Shown piece after piece: positions 1 to 12,275 of a DNA stretch of 64,000 nt. The first letter of the stretch is position 1. Every line of letters begins with the position of its first letter. Where the stretch lies: contig OU964923.1 in assembly GCA_918807975.1 (NCBI GenBank), positions 19,449,235 through 19,513,234 of the forward strand. Reading direction: 5' to 3'. The notes under the pieces are model-generated. The model did no database searches. It was not told where the DNA came from and saw nothing but the letters and a program-made list of their open reading frames with translations. Both the position numbers and the translations under genes were made by a program. This DNA is from Aplidium turbinatum (taxonomy: Eukaryota > Chordata > Ascidiacea > Aplousobranchia > Polyclinidae).

Positions 1-1024
1 TCTACAATGCCTGACAACCCCTGAAAATGCTTGAAAATTTCCGACAATGCCTAACAACAAGCCTGTCAACCATTGATAAGTAGGTAAAGACCTTTTTTGG
101 AGCTGTAGTTCCAGGACAAGCTGAAGTTTTATTCAATTAATCTACTGAGTGTTACCAAAATGAAAGTTACTGCTGGCTACCGAAAGCTGTGCTATAGCAT
201 TTGGTAGCCAGTTATGGTGTGTACCGAACATTAAAATTGTCTTGGTTTGGCGGTTGTATCCGTGATGCTAATGAAGCTGTCTCAGCAGGGGGGAGGATGC
301 CCCCTGCCCTCAAATTTTCTCTGGATGGGGGGCAATGGTGCCCTTTTAAGGTCATGTAAGCTACTGCACATTTTGCAATATAGGCTAACAACTTCTGCTA
401 TTCGCTTTTAGCCAAATTATAGGGCCTATAGCTTACAGTAGGCCCACACAAATTATCCCGTGGACACATTTTATACTTTGCAGCAGATTGTGATGCTATG
501 AATGGGAAATTTACCTTTCGTTTCTTGTTCAAGCTATTGCAATTATTCATCTGTCTCACATTTCAACTTTCATGGCTAATAACGGGAAAACGAACGAGTT
601 GCCCAGCATTATCGCTACCGTATATTTCACCCTAAAATCGTTCCGGCGCCCCTCTATCTCAGGTTTGTAAACTGCCTACAACAAGCTTTAATGAGTCACT
701 GGAAATAAGCTAAAATGGTAGTTCCAACGATCATGAAACAGAAGTTGCATAACCTACGTGAAGAAAGATTATTGTCTTGATTTTTCATAGTAGGCTATTC
801 TGTGAAAACTTGAAATATACGCCAAACAAAATATTCCAAAGGAGCTCAAAAGCCACCACTCGCCAAGCCCAAACCGTACAATAATAGCCTACCATAGATA
901 CGCTAACCAAGCTGGCAACCTTGATTGTTGATTGTGTCCATAAAGTCAGTCGAGCGTGACGATAATTCCACGATTGCTGAGTTGCATATCTATATATAAG
1001 ATATCTATGATCAAACTCTCAAAG
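1..1024. other. Intergenic, no gene seen
   Basis: I see no exon-like open frame with protein similarity here. The first 70 bases are a degenerate run of short units resembling TGACAATGCCT. A G-rich patch lies near 285-345. The words TAGGCTA and TAGCCTA recur, as elsewhere in the window. Confidence 0.5.
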
Positions 1025-2848
1025 GAGGCATTCCATTATAATTCAACAAATTTTAGAAGGAAATGTAACCACTAGGTTTCAAAAGGCGTTGGTTTTGATA
1101 TATTTTGTTGGTTTAAAGGGGTATTAAAGGAAAAACCTGACTTGGCGATTTTCCACGTTCTTTGTGTTTAACATGCTACCATAAAACGATTTTCAATAAA
1201 ATTTTGCCCCATTGCGGTCTGACCACCATTGTGCGCGTGCTTTTGTCAGAGCTTTCAAAACGAGATTGAGCCTGAGCAACGAAGCGTGCGACTGTAAAAA
1301 ACGTCATAAAGTCTAGCAATCAACCGATCACGCAATAATTGTTACTGCGGGCGATTTGACTGTAGGCTATGTATGTATTTACATCAAAACAGCACATTTT
1401 AACATCAAAACAGCAGACAGTTTGCTCAAAACATCAGATTGGTAACGTGGCTTTTGTTATTGCTGGACTTTATGACGTATTCTTGAGCTGTGTTTGCACG
1501 TTTTGGTCATTTTGAAAAAAATGAAAATAAATGAAACACTGGACTTTGGGCCTTGCCAGCGCCATTGAAAACAAATTTTTTTGGGTAATTGTTTTTGAAA
1601 TGTATTCTTGAATGTTCAGTTTACTCATTTTAATGCTTAATTCCGGTTTGAAATTTTCCTTTAGTATGCCTTTAAAAATTTGAACTTGGGCAAAAAAAAA
1701 TTTTGAAAATCGGACAAGCGGTTTTTGAGATATCGCGTTGTGAAATTTTGTTGTTGTCACTGGGTGGCGCTGTTGATGTGCCCAATGTTTTTTGATTTTA
1801 GGGTTATATTTGGGGTAGAAAGTTGGTTGAAGTGTGTATTCCACCATTTTTCATGATGCATATTTTAAAAATGGTCTCAATTTTAGTCTTAAAGCATTAG
1901 CTAAGGAGTTATGGGGCATTTAAAAAAATTGGGGGACCAAACACCAACCCTCAAATTGTCATGTGGGCAATGAGATATCCCAAAAAAAAATTCTGTTCTT
2001 CAAAGTTTCTTACATATACTTCATGATAGTATAATATTTTTTTATGAGACTTTTGTCCTTTTTGCACAATGCAACCTTATATCAAAGATCTACTAATGCA
2101 ATATTTGAATGATGCTTGCTTATGATGTCACAATAACAAATCACAGATTTCCCTAAAAAACTTTTTTTCATTGTGAAAATTGCCCGGGAGAACAAAATTT
2201 GACTGCAATTTTGAAACAAGGGCTGGTTTTCCCGGGCAATTTTCACAACGAAATAAGTTTTTTTGGGAAATCTGTAATTTGTTATTGTGACATCATAAGC
2301 ACGCATCATTCAAATATTGCAATAATAGATCATATAACTTCTCATGCAAGTCTTTAATAAAAGGTTGCATTGTGAAAAAAGGACAAAAGTCTCATAAATA
2401 AACAGTATATTATCATGAAGTATACGCAAGAAACTTTAAAGAACAAAAATTTTTTTTGGGATATCTTGTTGCCCACATGGAAATTTGGGGGTTGGCATTT
2501 GGTCCCCCAATTTTTTTTAAATGCCACACAACTCCTTAGCTAATTCTTCTAGACTAAAATTGGCATAATTTTTGAATTCTGCATCATGAAAAATGGTGGA
2601 ATAGACACTTCAACCGACTTTCTACCTCAAATATAACCCTAAAATCAAAAAACATTGGGCACATCAACAACGCCACCTAGTGACAATAACAAAACTTCAG
2701 AACGCGATATCTCGAAAACCGCTTGTCCAATTTTCAAATTTTTTTTTTTGCCGAGATGCATTTTTCACATACTATAACATATGCTTTAGTCATCAAAATT
2801 GAAGACTTAGTGGTTATTTGGATTTGTTGAATTATAATGGAATGCCTC
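1025..2848. mobile_element. Large fold-back (inverted-repeat) element
   Basis: Two arms of roughly 500 bases, about 1680-2190 and 2215-2755, are near-complementary to each other around a centre at ~2200. Outer ends also match: the segment starting GAGGCATTCCATTATAATTC at 1025 is the reverse complement of the segment ending at 2848. The left side is longer (1090-1680), so extra DNA has been added there or lost from the right. No transposase was recognised; the open frame on the minus strand at 1470-1847 follows the arm sequence and looks non-coding. I could not define a convincing target duplication. It is best read as a non-autonomous fold-back or MITE-like DNA transposon. Confidence 0.75.
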
Positions 2849-3105
2849 AATTAGAAGCTTTCCCGGCCCGAGGATATAGATTCAACCAATCATATAGGCT
2901 AGCAGCTTCATTGAAAAATTTGCAACTCAGACTTTCAAGTCAACTTTAAACAATCTCAGACAACCAATGCTGCCACAGCAAATTCAGAAAAAGCACAAGA
3001 TTTAAAAAAAAAAAGCACAATATTTGGATACAAAACCATAAGATTGCAAAATTGCACCTTTGTGACCCATTTTGTGCCAATTTGAAGAATTAAACATCTC
3101 TGAAA

Positions 3106-3434
3106 GGCAGTGGCTATTTGATCGGCGCCGGTCTTTGAATCTGAAACTGAAACACTATTTGACTGGTCATGACATCACTATATATAATTTTTTTTCTTTT
3201 TCTCTTTCAAAGCAAAAGATGAGAAGAGTGCCTATATAAGTTCTAAATTCAACACCTATGTTCAACTGATTCTGTGGCATGTAGGAAACGAATCGGGCTG
3301 GTGCTCCAGAGGGAATGAGTTCGATACTACGCAGAAGTGTTTTTTCTTTTTAATTTTTAACTAAATTTTGACCCGAATTGACTCAATCGTTAGGCTTCTG
3401 CATTTTTGTGGTCAATTTTTAATTTGAGTAGCCT
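3106..3434 (+). repeat. GGCAGTGGC-ended repeat, copy A
   Basis: This segment begins GGCAGTGGCTATTTGA, continues through a GGCGCCGG palindrome and a TATATAAG box at 3233-3240, and ends in an AT-rich tail containing GACTCAATCG. The same ~330-base unit recurs at 9430-10095 (tandem), inverted at 12276-12567 plus 15397-15450, and in part at 15451-15545 and 17570-17700. Its presence in opposite orientations around shared internal sequence suggests that it is the terminal inverted repeat of a larger element. An LTR-like origin was considered but is not supported. Confidence 0.6.
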
Positions 3435-6344
3435 ATCAATTGAATCAACATAAAAACGACAATATTGCCAGCCAATGTAAATTAGCACTTCGGATTAACA
3501 CTTTGTTAAAGTAAAAGCAGGGAATTACAAACAAGACTTACGGTATAGCGGGTGATCGCAGCTGGATATTTTCGATACAATGCCAAATGTTTCCGCACAA
3601 TCATTCTATTGCAAAATTAAATACTGTAATTAGCTGAAGAAATCGGCGGCCAAATTGGCCGACTGAGGAGGTAGCACCGGCGGTCATTCAAGCACTCCTT
3701 AGCGGCCATGTCCGCGATGGCCGCCGGCTGCTTTAAGGCTTGAGTCTATATCAACTAGCCTATTGCAGTTAGTATGGTAGTATCTTTTTCGTCCCGGACG
3801 CATTAATGACGAAAAATAAAATGATTGATTGTTTATAGGCCTAATATTTTGTTTATAGGCCTGATGAAGAGCACATATCGTAGTATCGTATTCTCTTCAG
3901 ATCAAGTTTTTAGCTAATCTTGTTAAGCTTGATAACTCAATGTGTAAAATTGGTAGATATGCCTAAGTGCCATAAACCTTTTAGCTCCAGTCCTTAATTC
4001 TCTACCAAACTCAAACCATGGTAACAACGATTAACTTGACTTTGATAAAAAAACACAATTAGTCAAAAATCGATTGGAAAGCACAAGATCAAAAGTAAAA
4101 ACACAACATCTTGTGCTAAAACACAATTCTATACTTGCACCCAAAATTTTTACTGCACCGCATCTGTTTCAAAACAGAAGTAAAGAACTGTGACAACTAT
4201 CAAATCAAACAATCTTGTCATCAGCATCAACACAATGCTCCAAAAAATTCGTTTAAAAGTAAAATCATTCAAGGGAATTCACCAGTTTTGAAAAATGGCC
4301 GTGGAGATAGAGATGAGCTTGTAGTCGGAGTAGAGCCGTAGCCTAGTTAGCCCGATTTTCAAAAAATTGAGTGGATTCAGAGATGATACAACTACTTGTA
4401 TATCAGATAAATTTAGTCAGTTCTGTTTGTAGAAGAAAAAGTAAAAACAGTCTCCACGATTTTCGATTAAGGGGTAAAATGCTTAATAGGCGAAGTGTGC
4501 GCAACGGTAGCCTACTGAAAATATTCACTTGTGTTTCTGCGCACGCGTCACCTAATTGGTTAGCGCTAGACTAAACTAACATACAAGATACAACAAAGTT
4601 GGTTTTTTGTGTCTTTGGTTCGGAAAAACATCGTTATGATGTATTGTGACGTGGTCTATCAGCCAGCAGTAGTTTATGCGCGTCTTTTGTTTTTGGGTGT
4701 GTGTCAATTACAAAAGATGGCTTTTCAGTTCAGTTCAGTTGTTTTTTTATTTCTGACCATCATATCAAAACAATACACATCAACATAGCAAAGGTCAAGA
4801 AAAAGGTAGAAGCGACAAAACGCGAACGTTAAAACGTGCTTGTGATCGAAGTAAGTTATTGAGTTGAAAAAAATTTGGTACGGTCGCAACACCTTCAGAA
4901 AAATTTAAGATATAAAGGGAAAATAAAAAAATAAAAAATGTTACAAAACAAATAAACATATATAGGCTATAACTTTATTAGCCTACATAACTTTAGCTGA
5001 TATATTGAAGATTTGTATGGACAGTTGCTATGAAGATCGGCCATCGTGCGTTATCAAGAGTGCTGATGGTCGTAAGGGGAACACGTCTTGATGCGTTTAG
5101 CTCATAGCAAAGAGCAAGGCAGGCAAAGAAAACCCCACAAAGAAATCCTACCACGGGCAAAGCCATTTCAAGCGCAACGCACCAGGCCTTGCACGACTCA
5201 CAGAATAGATAGGCTATAACTTGACGACATGAAACAATGACAAAAAACAAATAAAACAAACTAGCAAAAAACAACATCATCATCTTGCGGAAATTCTGTG
5301 CTTTGATAAAAGTTGCGTTGATAAAGCGATAATTTTAGACCCCTGTCAGCTAAACTCGCCACTTCCACACCGATCCAACGTTGGCTAACGTTGAATTAAT
5401 GCAAAAATGACAGTCATCGCCAGCTGGGATGTAGTAGTGGTATGTCCCAGTAATATGATAAATTTGGGTTACCGTATGTTTTACACGTTAAACCATATTA
5501 AAGTGACAAAAAATATCCAATTTGGCATATTACGTTAAAAAAAATAGATAAACAATCAGACAATAGCATGACGATCCAGTCCAAGATATTGAAATAAAAC
5601 AACTGGTTGGAGCACATGGCCACCGCTTCACCGAAAGATGGAGATTGGTCAAAAAGGATGGAAAAACTTCTGCAGACTCTGTAGAACTTCTGTGGACAAG
5701 AACCAGAAGGCCAGTAGGAGTACTTACAATCTTACTATTTTGCTAATAAATCTACACACATTGGCTAATCATTGCTGGGCAATAAAAAAAAAATAAAAAA
5801 GAAATATTAGTGTGTTTGGTGCATGATGTAATACTTAGATGGGATTATTTCAAAGAAGATTTAGCTTGTTTATTTTTGATTTAAAGCCTTTTACAGTTTT
5901 ACATTCATTTCTTATAGTAGTTGGAAGCTTGTTCCAAACTGTTGGAAGTTGTTGTTGTCAAACTTGTTCCAAACAAGTTTTTGCAATAACGCCATCAACC
6001 GCAAACTGCATTTAAAATGCTATTTCAAAATTTGAAAAGAAAAAAATCTTCTAATGCGTAATAAATAACTTGACACAAAATGCATGTCCAACAAATTAGA
6101 AAAAAATGTAGAAAACATTATCTTGCAAATCTAGTTAACAACATGAAAAAAAAAACATTTCAATCATTTAGATTTTAGACACAAACGTGCATTTTTAAAA
6201 TATCAATAACCTTCAATTTTGCCCAAGGAAAAAGTCAAAACTTTAGAGATTTCTTGCTTTTGTGCGACAATAGCACTCAGCCTGAAAAAGTTTTTTTTTG
6301 CAAGATGTGATATCTTGCTAAATGTATCCATTTTTCGTATCGTT
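3435..6344. other. Intergenic, no gene recognised
   Basis: This stretch has short open frames only, none with recognisable similarity. A GC-richer patch at 3645-3725 contains several GGCCGNC words and may be the edge of another repeat. The stretch at 5340-5400 carries CAACGTT/AACGTTGAATTAATGCAAAA, a word also found in the small palindromic MITE at 48451-48543. Confidence 0.4.
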
Positions 6345-6905
6345 ATGCCACGACTTTGAGTTCGTCGTCGCCGTCGTCTGAGCTTCTGGGGCCGAGGGTC
6401 TATCCTTTTACCACCCCAGATTCACAAATGTTCCCGGACTACACTGGAAGGCTGCTTAGAGAGCAGCCAGTCTTTAGTTTCATCATCCATGACGTGCAGA
6501 CCTTCCACTCCGTTAGGTGGCGTGAAGATGGTACAGTCATTAATGATTTGGTCTACGGTCTGTTCCTCGGCACCACATTCACAAGAGGAGGAAGAAGCCA
6601 TTCTCCATTAGTGCATGGTTGAGCGGAAAACCCCGACGCCCGTACGGAGACGGTTGAGGCGCACTCATGCCTGTCTCTGTAGCCTAGTGTCAGGCCGATG
6701 AGGCGTGTGTCGGCGTCGGGGATGAATGAATGGAGTCTGGTGGTGCTTGACCTCCATTCAGAATTCCATTTATGGTCCGCCCAAGTAGCCGCAGAGATGT
6801 CTTGTTCATCAGCTTCGTTGATCAGAATCGTTGTCAGCTTCGTTGATCAGACTTTGAGTTTGTCACGAAGAACGGGAGTTCCATTTGGCAATGTGCAAAC
6901 GACCT
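6345..6905 (-). mobile_element. LINE 3' fragment (RT C-terminal region)
   Basis: The segment is closely similar to 10105-10570 in the same orientation. It corresponds to the last part of a LINE reverse-transcriptase protein read on the minus strand, including the region coding for the cysteine motif and its flanks (compare the HTGVGxxRSTI and EEQTVDHI regions of the 10-kb copy). It is broken into several frames and is only a remnant. It lies 2.9 kb downstream of repeat copy A, as the 10-kb copy lies downstream of the tandem copy, so both may descend from one composite element. Confidence 0.65.
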
Positions 6906-7954
6906 CTTCTGTAGCCTACCAACACGATTTGACTAAACGATTATTGCCACTGCATTTTATTAGCCTACAACTGTTTGCAAAATTGCTTCATTCAAAGTGA
7001 TCATTGTTGGTAAGCATTGAAACATATCACTTTTGTAATGCATCGTGACATAGTTTATCAGTCAGGAATTATAGACGCTCTTTGTTTTTGGAGTGCATGA
7101 TGGCCTAAAATGGAACGAGCTCATATCGAAGCACGTCACTACCTTTGGATAGGTTGTTGTTCAAATACCACGTGACACCATTAGGCTACCTTACTTTTCT
7201 GTATTCAACCGCTACCCATACAGCAAATCAGACACTTTTTACATCGATTCAACGTCTCTAGACGTCTCTCAACGTCTCTAGACGTTGAAACAATGTTAAA
7301 AACGAATAAATAGCTCCCTGAGATGTGCTGCGAAATACAAAGTGTTTCCTAATCAAGCATAACCAAATTCGACACTGTAAATGTGAAAAAAATGCATGAT
7401 TTAGTTCTAATATCAAGTACCGGTAATGACAGTACGTTTGAAAAAGTGTAGACTATAAACATGTGGCTCAAAAAGAACTCGAAATAGTTTTTTTTCAGTG
7501 ATTTTGTCTTATTCTCTGCAAATGTTGAAACAAAGCAAAACATTTTTACAAAGCCTCCGGCAAAACAACAAGCAAACGCAATTCGGACGCCAATTACGAT
7601 TTCATTGAAGCGTGGACGACGTCTCCGCGTAAAAGATTAAAATCGTACACAATGGAATTAACCCGTCACACTCAATTATAAGTTAATTAAAAAGCGATTT
7701 CTCAAGTCAAATAAAAGAATATGACCAACCATCAAATTATTTGATTTTTCAAGTTGTGCTGTTAAACAAATTGCAACAGAGTTTCGATGCTGTGTTGTCA
7801 GATAAATTATCTGCATGATGTGAAAATTTGATTGATCTATCTTGCGTAGTTTTTGAGTTACACGAACTCAAAGTGCTAGTGTCGAACCGACCCCCCCGAC
7901 CGCAGGTCAACTGGCCAAAAAACGTCACAGGAAAAAGGGTTAAACTTAACAAAA
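6906..7954. other. Intergenic; short tandem words, no gene
   Basis: Nothing coding was recognised. At about 7243-7292 the word CAACGTCTCTAGACGT occurs twice nearly head to tail, just after a segment (ACAGCAAATCAGACAC) that resembles one arm of the 93-base MITE at 48451. This may be a decayed relative of that MITE. Confidence 0.4.
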
Positions 7955-8185
7955 TCCAAATAGACGTCGGCCGCTTTTATTCGAACTTGTAGCCTATAAG
8001 AGGGATTTGGCTTCCTCATCGGCCTGCAAATGCGGCGCGGAGGAACAAACTGCTGACCATGTCATTCTTGAATGTCCTGTCTACAAGCCACCAAATGTAA
8101 TGCATGGTATAGCAGCACTGGACAAAGCTATACACTCATCTGGCTTTTCATCACTTGCCCTAAAATTTGAACATCCTGTGTGATA
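7955..8185 (+). mobile_element. LINE 3' fragment, + strand
   Basis: The + strand reads SACKCGAEEQTADHVILECP, then VYKPP, and reaches a stop near 8183. This C-rich motif (CxCGxEEQTxDHxxxxCP) is the C-terminal tail of many I/Jockey/Nimb-like LINE proteins. The related copies at 6.4 and 10.3 kb carry the same motif on the opposite strand. Only the 3' end is present. Confidence 0.75.
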
Positions 8186-9429
8186 AGAAAGAAGAAAACT
8201 TAAATAGTTTATTATTCTGAGATGGGAGCGGCAGATATTGTTCTCCTGGGCCGCACGTTGCTCGTGGTCACCCCTACTGAAACAGTTGTACTCCTTTACA
8301 TCAAAAAATAATTTTGTTCAATAATCAATAGAGTGAATACTGAATAACTTTGTGTTTATAAGATGAAGACGTACGTGTCTTTCAGCAAGATTTTTATGCC
8401 TCAGTAACTTTCGTGTATGCTCCAGTGCATCGCGTTGTACATGTGGCAAACGAAGGATGGGTTTATTTTTCATGGGCTGTTTACGACGGGTCGCATTACG
8501 TCAGTTAGATCATATTGGTAATAATTCAGAAAAGATCTAAAATTGTCATCAAATCAGCTGACTCGAAATGGCAAGGTTGTGCGTAACTTTAATTAGCGTG
8601 CTTCCCAGGCATTGAATTCAAAAACATGATATGCTCTGCTGGTGTAAAATATGCTAATGGCTAAACTATCACAAAGTGTTGCAAGTGATACCGGTAATCC
8701 GCATTTATTCTAACGTTTCGTTAGTTAACTGCCACTGAAGAAGGCGTTGACAAACTGTTGAAATACCAGGGTGGTTGTATCGGTATTCACACAACTTCAC
8801 ATTGTAAAATATTAGATTTAATGTTTTTATTATTTTTCAAGGTGTTGGGAGGCTGACTTGTAGGTTATTATGCATACCAGTACTATTTTTGGTCTGTCCT
8901 TATGTGCACTTGTAGTGTGGGTTTTTCCTCATACGATTGCTAGTAATGGAGGGGAATTACTGGTAACAGATGTGGTACGTATATTGAGTACCGGTATATA
9001 TCGTTAGTACATGATGTTAGCCTGCAACAAATTTTTGTTGTGGTACTGTAGCTACCGGTACCGTAATGAGTTATGTCCAATCATAGGCTGTTTAAAGTTT
9101 TTGCGTTAAAATCTAGTTTTGAATATAAAGAAGTGATTCTGTTCACCATGCTTTGTAAATATATCCATTGGCTGTTCCTACCATGTATTGTGAATATAGC
9201 CGTTGAATTTATATGCACACGGAACGTCTACCTGAGCGTGACGTATTCTTTTCTTTCACCTTTTTTTTTGAAAAAAGAACAAGAGAAGAACAATGTTGAA
9301 AAAATTATGTGGGCTGTATAACTTTTAAATTTAAGAGTTTTTTTTAGCCTACTGAATTGATGGCTTGTGCACTGTTTCTTGGATTGGTATTCCGAAGGGA
9401 TCAGCTAGATATGGTACTGCCCCTTAAAA
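8186..9429. other. Intergenic, no gene recognised
   Basis: No conserved exon or repeat end could be supported. The palindromic word ACCGGT or TACCGGTA recurs several times between 8680 and 9062, without an obvious larger unit. Confidence 0.4.
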
Positions 9430-10095
9430 AGCTTTTTTTAAACTAAATTCATTCGAATCGACTAAATCGTTACAGCTTTGTTTTCATTAATTTTTGGCAG
9501 TGGCTATTTGACCGGCTCCGGTCTTTAAATCTGAAACACTATTTGACCGGTCATGACGTCATTATACGTGCACTTTTTTTTTCTCTTTCAAAGCAAAAGA
9601 CGAGAAGAGAAGAAAAAAGTCCCTATATATATATATATAATTTCTACATTCGACAATCATATTGAACTCGGTTAGTGGCGCGTACGACAGTCCTCGGACT
9701 GGTGTTCCAGAGGGAATGACTTCGATACTACCCGGAAGCGTTCTTTTTTGGCAGTGGCTATTTGACCGGCGTTGGTCTTGGAATCTGAAACACTATTTAA
9801 CCGGTCATGACATCACAATGAAGGCACTTTTTTTCTTTTTCTCTTTTAAAGCAAAAGACGAGAAGCGCCTATATAAGTTCTAAATTCGACAACTTTATCC
9901 AACTCGATCCGTGGCGCGTATGATATTTCTCCATTTGCTATTCCAGGGGGAACGAGTTTGATGCTACCAGGAAGCGTTCCTTTTTTTTATTTTGAATTTG
10001 TTTTGTTTTTTTAAATTAAATTTTGACCCGAAGTGCATTTTTTTAGTCAATTTTTAATTTGAGTTGCCTACAGCTCTACTTTTTATGTCTTTTCA
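9430..10095 (+). repeat. GGCAGTGGC-ended repeat, tandem copies
   Basis: Two head-to-tail heads start GGCAGTGGCTATTTGACC at 9496 and 9750; each ends with a CGGAAGCGTTC-like word. They are preceded by an AT-rich tail segment (9430-9495) and followed by another (about 9990-10095). The last part (TTTTTATGTCTTTTCAAATG) is reproduced inverted at about 12285. With the inverted copy ending CCACTGCC at 15450 they bracket a ~6-kb composite made of LINE pieces and later insertions. Confidence 0.7.
9870..9877 (+). promoter_or_regulatory. Candidate TATA box in the repeat head
   Basis: TATATAAG lies in the context GCGCCTATATAAGTTC. It is conserved at 3233-3240 and, inverted, at 12494-12501. Conservation across diverged copies, upstream of the element interior, fits a promoter inside the terminal repeat. 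This is inference, with no transcript evidence. Confidence 0.35.
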
Positions 10096-11265
10096 AATGT
10101 CGTCGTCGTGTGAGCGTCTGGGGCCGAGGGTCTATCTTTTTACCACCCCAGATTCACAAATGTTCCCGGACTACATTGGAAGGCTAGTAGAGAGCAGCCA
10201 GTCTTTGGTTTCATCACCCATGACACGCAGACCTTCCACTCCGTTGGGTGGCTTGAAGATGGAGCAGTCATTGATGATGTGGTCTACGGTCTGTTCCTCG
10301 GCACCACCTTCACAGGAGGAGGAAGAGGCCATTTCCCATTGGTGCAATTGTTGAGCGGAAAACCCCGACGCCCGTACGGAGACGGTTGAGGCGCACCCAT
10401 GCCTGTCTTGAAAGTGTCAGACCGATGGGGCGTGTGTCGGCGTCGGAGATGAACGAATAGAGTCTGGTGGCGGTTGACTTCCATTCAGAACTCCATTTAT
10501 GGTCCGCCCAAGCAGCCGCAGAGATGTCTTGTACATCAGCTTTGTTGATCAGAAGTTGAGCGGCTGGCACGACTGGGTGTCTTGATTTCAGTCGACGGGG
10601 GTGCTCGTTTGGGAGAGCAGAGATCTTGCGGCGGAGAAGGTAGTTAGGCTCCAGTGCCCATCGACCGAGAGACAGAGTGGCTTCTTCGTTACGAAGCTCA
10701 GCGAGTTGGATGCCAGCGAGAATGGGGAGATTGTCCAATGGTATGAGACGCAGGCATCCGGTCACTGTGCGCAGGGCGCTGATTATGGCAGTGTCGATGT
10801 TATGGCAGTGAGCACTGCGGCACCAAACAGGTGCGGTGCACAGTACTCTGCTGAAGAGTAGGCAAGGGCTGAAGCTGCTCTACACAAAGTGTCAGCCCTC
10901 GCCCCCCCCCAGCTAGAACCTGCCAGGCGCTTGAGTAGAGCAGCGCCGGATGTGAGTTTCTTGCGCAGTGACACCAAATGGTGGCGGTTTGTGAGCGATC
11001 TGTCCAGTGTCACCCCAAGATATCTTGGTTCGGGGCAAAAGGAAAGAAATTTTCTGTTGTTCTGGACGTGTAGCTCACGATCAGCTTCCCGATTATGGAG
11101 GTGGAAAGCTGCTGCCACAGTTTTGGTTTCACTGAGTTTCAGTCGCCAGTTCTGGAGATAGGCTGAGAGAGTTTTCTCTGAGTACGGTAATTTTCCGTTC
11201 GTCATAAGAGGATGTGACCGTGTTTGCCGAACGACGCATGACATTTTCGCTCTCAACAAGTTAGT
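10096..11265 (-). mobile_element. LINE 3' half-fragment (RT C-terminus)
   Basis: On the minus strand, 11259 to about 10310 reads as the C-terminal part of a LINE reverse-transcriptase protein. It includes YLGVTLDRSLTNRHH, then LLKRLAGSSWGG, then SAEYCAPHLFG, and downstream WVRLNRLRTGVGVFRSTI followed in another frame by GAEEQTVDHIIND. These are hallmarks of the thumb and tail of I/Jockey/Nimb-type LINEs. The frame changes near 10783 and 10310, so it is a decayed copy. The endonuclease and palm domains are missing. It lies inside the inverted GGCAGTGGC repeats, in antisense to the left repeat. Confidence 0.8.
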
Positions 11266-11305
11266 TATATACAGTACAATGCTTCTTTTAAAAAAAATAG
11301 TAATG

Positions 11306-12158
11306 CAGGCCTCGAAATTTGTACTTTTTTCCGGCGGTCAAGCATGTCCTACCGGACTGGCCCTTTCAGCGGACATTTAATATCTCAACCGGACATATTT
11401 TTTGCTTGCAAATAAATCAGTGCGTTAATGACAGTCGTGTAATGACGCAATAAACACAATTGAAAACAACAATCCAAATTTCCTTATTACAAAAGCAACT
11501 CCGATCATTTATTCGGTGGTTTTCGCGTTATAGAATCGTTGTGCCAAGCGATTACTGCCGGCGCGGAGTCGTAAATCTCCATGTCAGGACTGTCCAGCCA
11601 AATGCGCATTAGTGACGCAATAGTGTTAGCCCTCAATAGTGTTAGTCTAACACCCTCCCTTATGTGCAGAAATTCTATTTCTATCAGTATCAGCGTGAAT
11701 AAGGTCGCCACATTCGCCTTAGCACGTGCGGAACCCAGCTGAGACTTGCTTCTCTGTGACGTTTCTTTTTAACAAACGATCAATGTAACGCAATAATCCT
11801 CATTGTTAAAATTAGAATACATATCCTGCCGAAAAGTTTAGACAACTGTATTTCAAGGCAACATTGCAAGGCGTTGAAATGATGTAAAAATGGCTACCTT
11901 TGCCATCAGCTCGTTAACCCTCCACTCTAATGTGATCTTTATAGCAATTGCCTGTACGATTATTGTTTCAGCTCCGTATTTGTTCGCGTTAAACAAAGAA
12001 TTGTAACAATTCAAATTTAAAATATATATATTTTTGCTGCATTATCTCTATTTTTGTCAAGAATTTTGCGGCGGTCATTTATGACCGACCAATGAGTCGT
12101 CTTCGGCAGACATTCGAGGTCATTCCGGAGGTCATGACCGCCGGAATTTCGAGGCCTG
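11306..12158 (-). mobile_element. hAT element with CAGGCCTCG ends
   Basis: The element begins CAGGCCTCGAAATTT and ends AATTTCGAGGCCTG, flanked by a perfect GTAATG repeat (11300-11305 and 12159-12164). The minus strand at 11505-11711 encodes LMRIWLDSPDMEIYDSAPAV, which resembles the tail that follows the dimerisation domain of KIAA1586/ZNF862-like hAT transposases. The 6-base duplication is shorter than the usual 8 for hAT. A second copy is at 15564-17280. It separates two oppositely oriented LINE pieces that share the word CGGCAAACACGGTCACATCC. Confidence 0.8.
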
Positions 12159-12164
12159 GTAATG

Positions 12165-12275
12165 GTATGTAATGCGGCGCTCGGCAAACACGGTCACATC
12201 CTCTTATGACGATCGGAAAATTACCGTACCCAGAGAAAATCTCAAATTCCAGCAAATTAAAAAAACTCTAACTTT
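12165..12275 (+). mobile_element. Short LINE piece, + strand
   Basis: About 12178-12250 is the reverse complement of 11190-11250 and reads on the + strand RQTRSHPL-like, then GKLPYPEK, matching the LINE piece on the other side of the hAT element. LINE sequence is therefore present in both orientations within the same composite. Confidence 0.6.

Noticed and set aside
1470-1847. Minus-strand open frame of 125 codons
   Set aside because: It lies mostly in an arm of the fold-back element; the other arm carries the same sequence with stops, so it is not under coding constraint.
4993-5283. Minus-strand open frame of 96 codons with hydrophobic stretches
   Set aside because: No family resemblance, no supporting splice structure, and hydrophobic runs arise easily in T-rich frames of AT-rich DNA.
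9430-10095. Repeat considered as an LTR
   Set aside because: Copies occur in opposite orientations around the interior, and no retroviral-type gene, primer site or polypurine tract was recognised.
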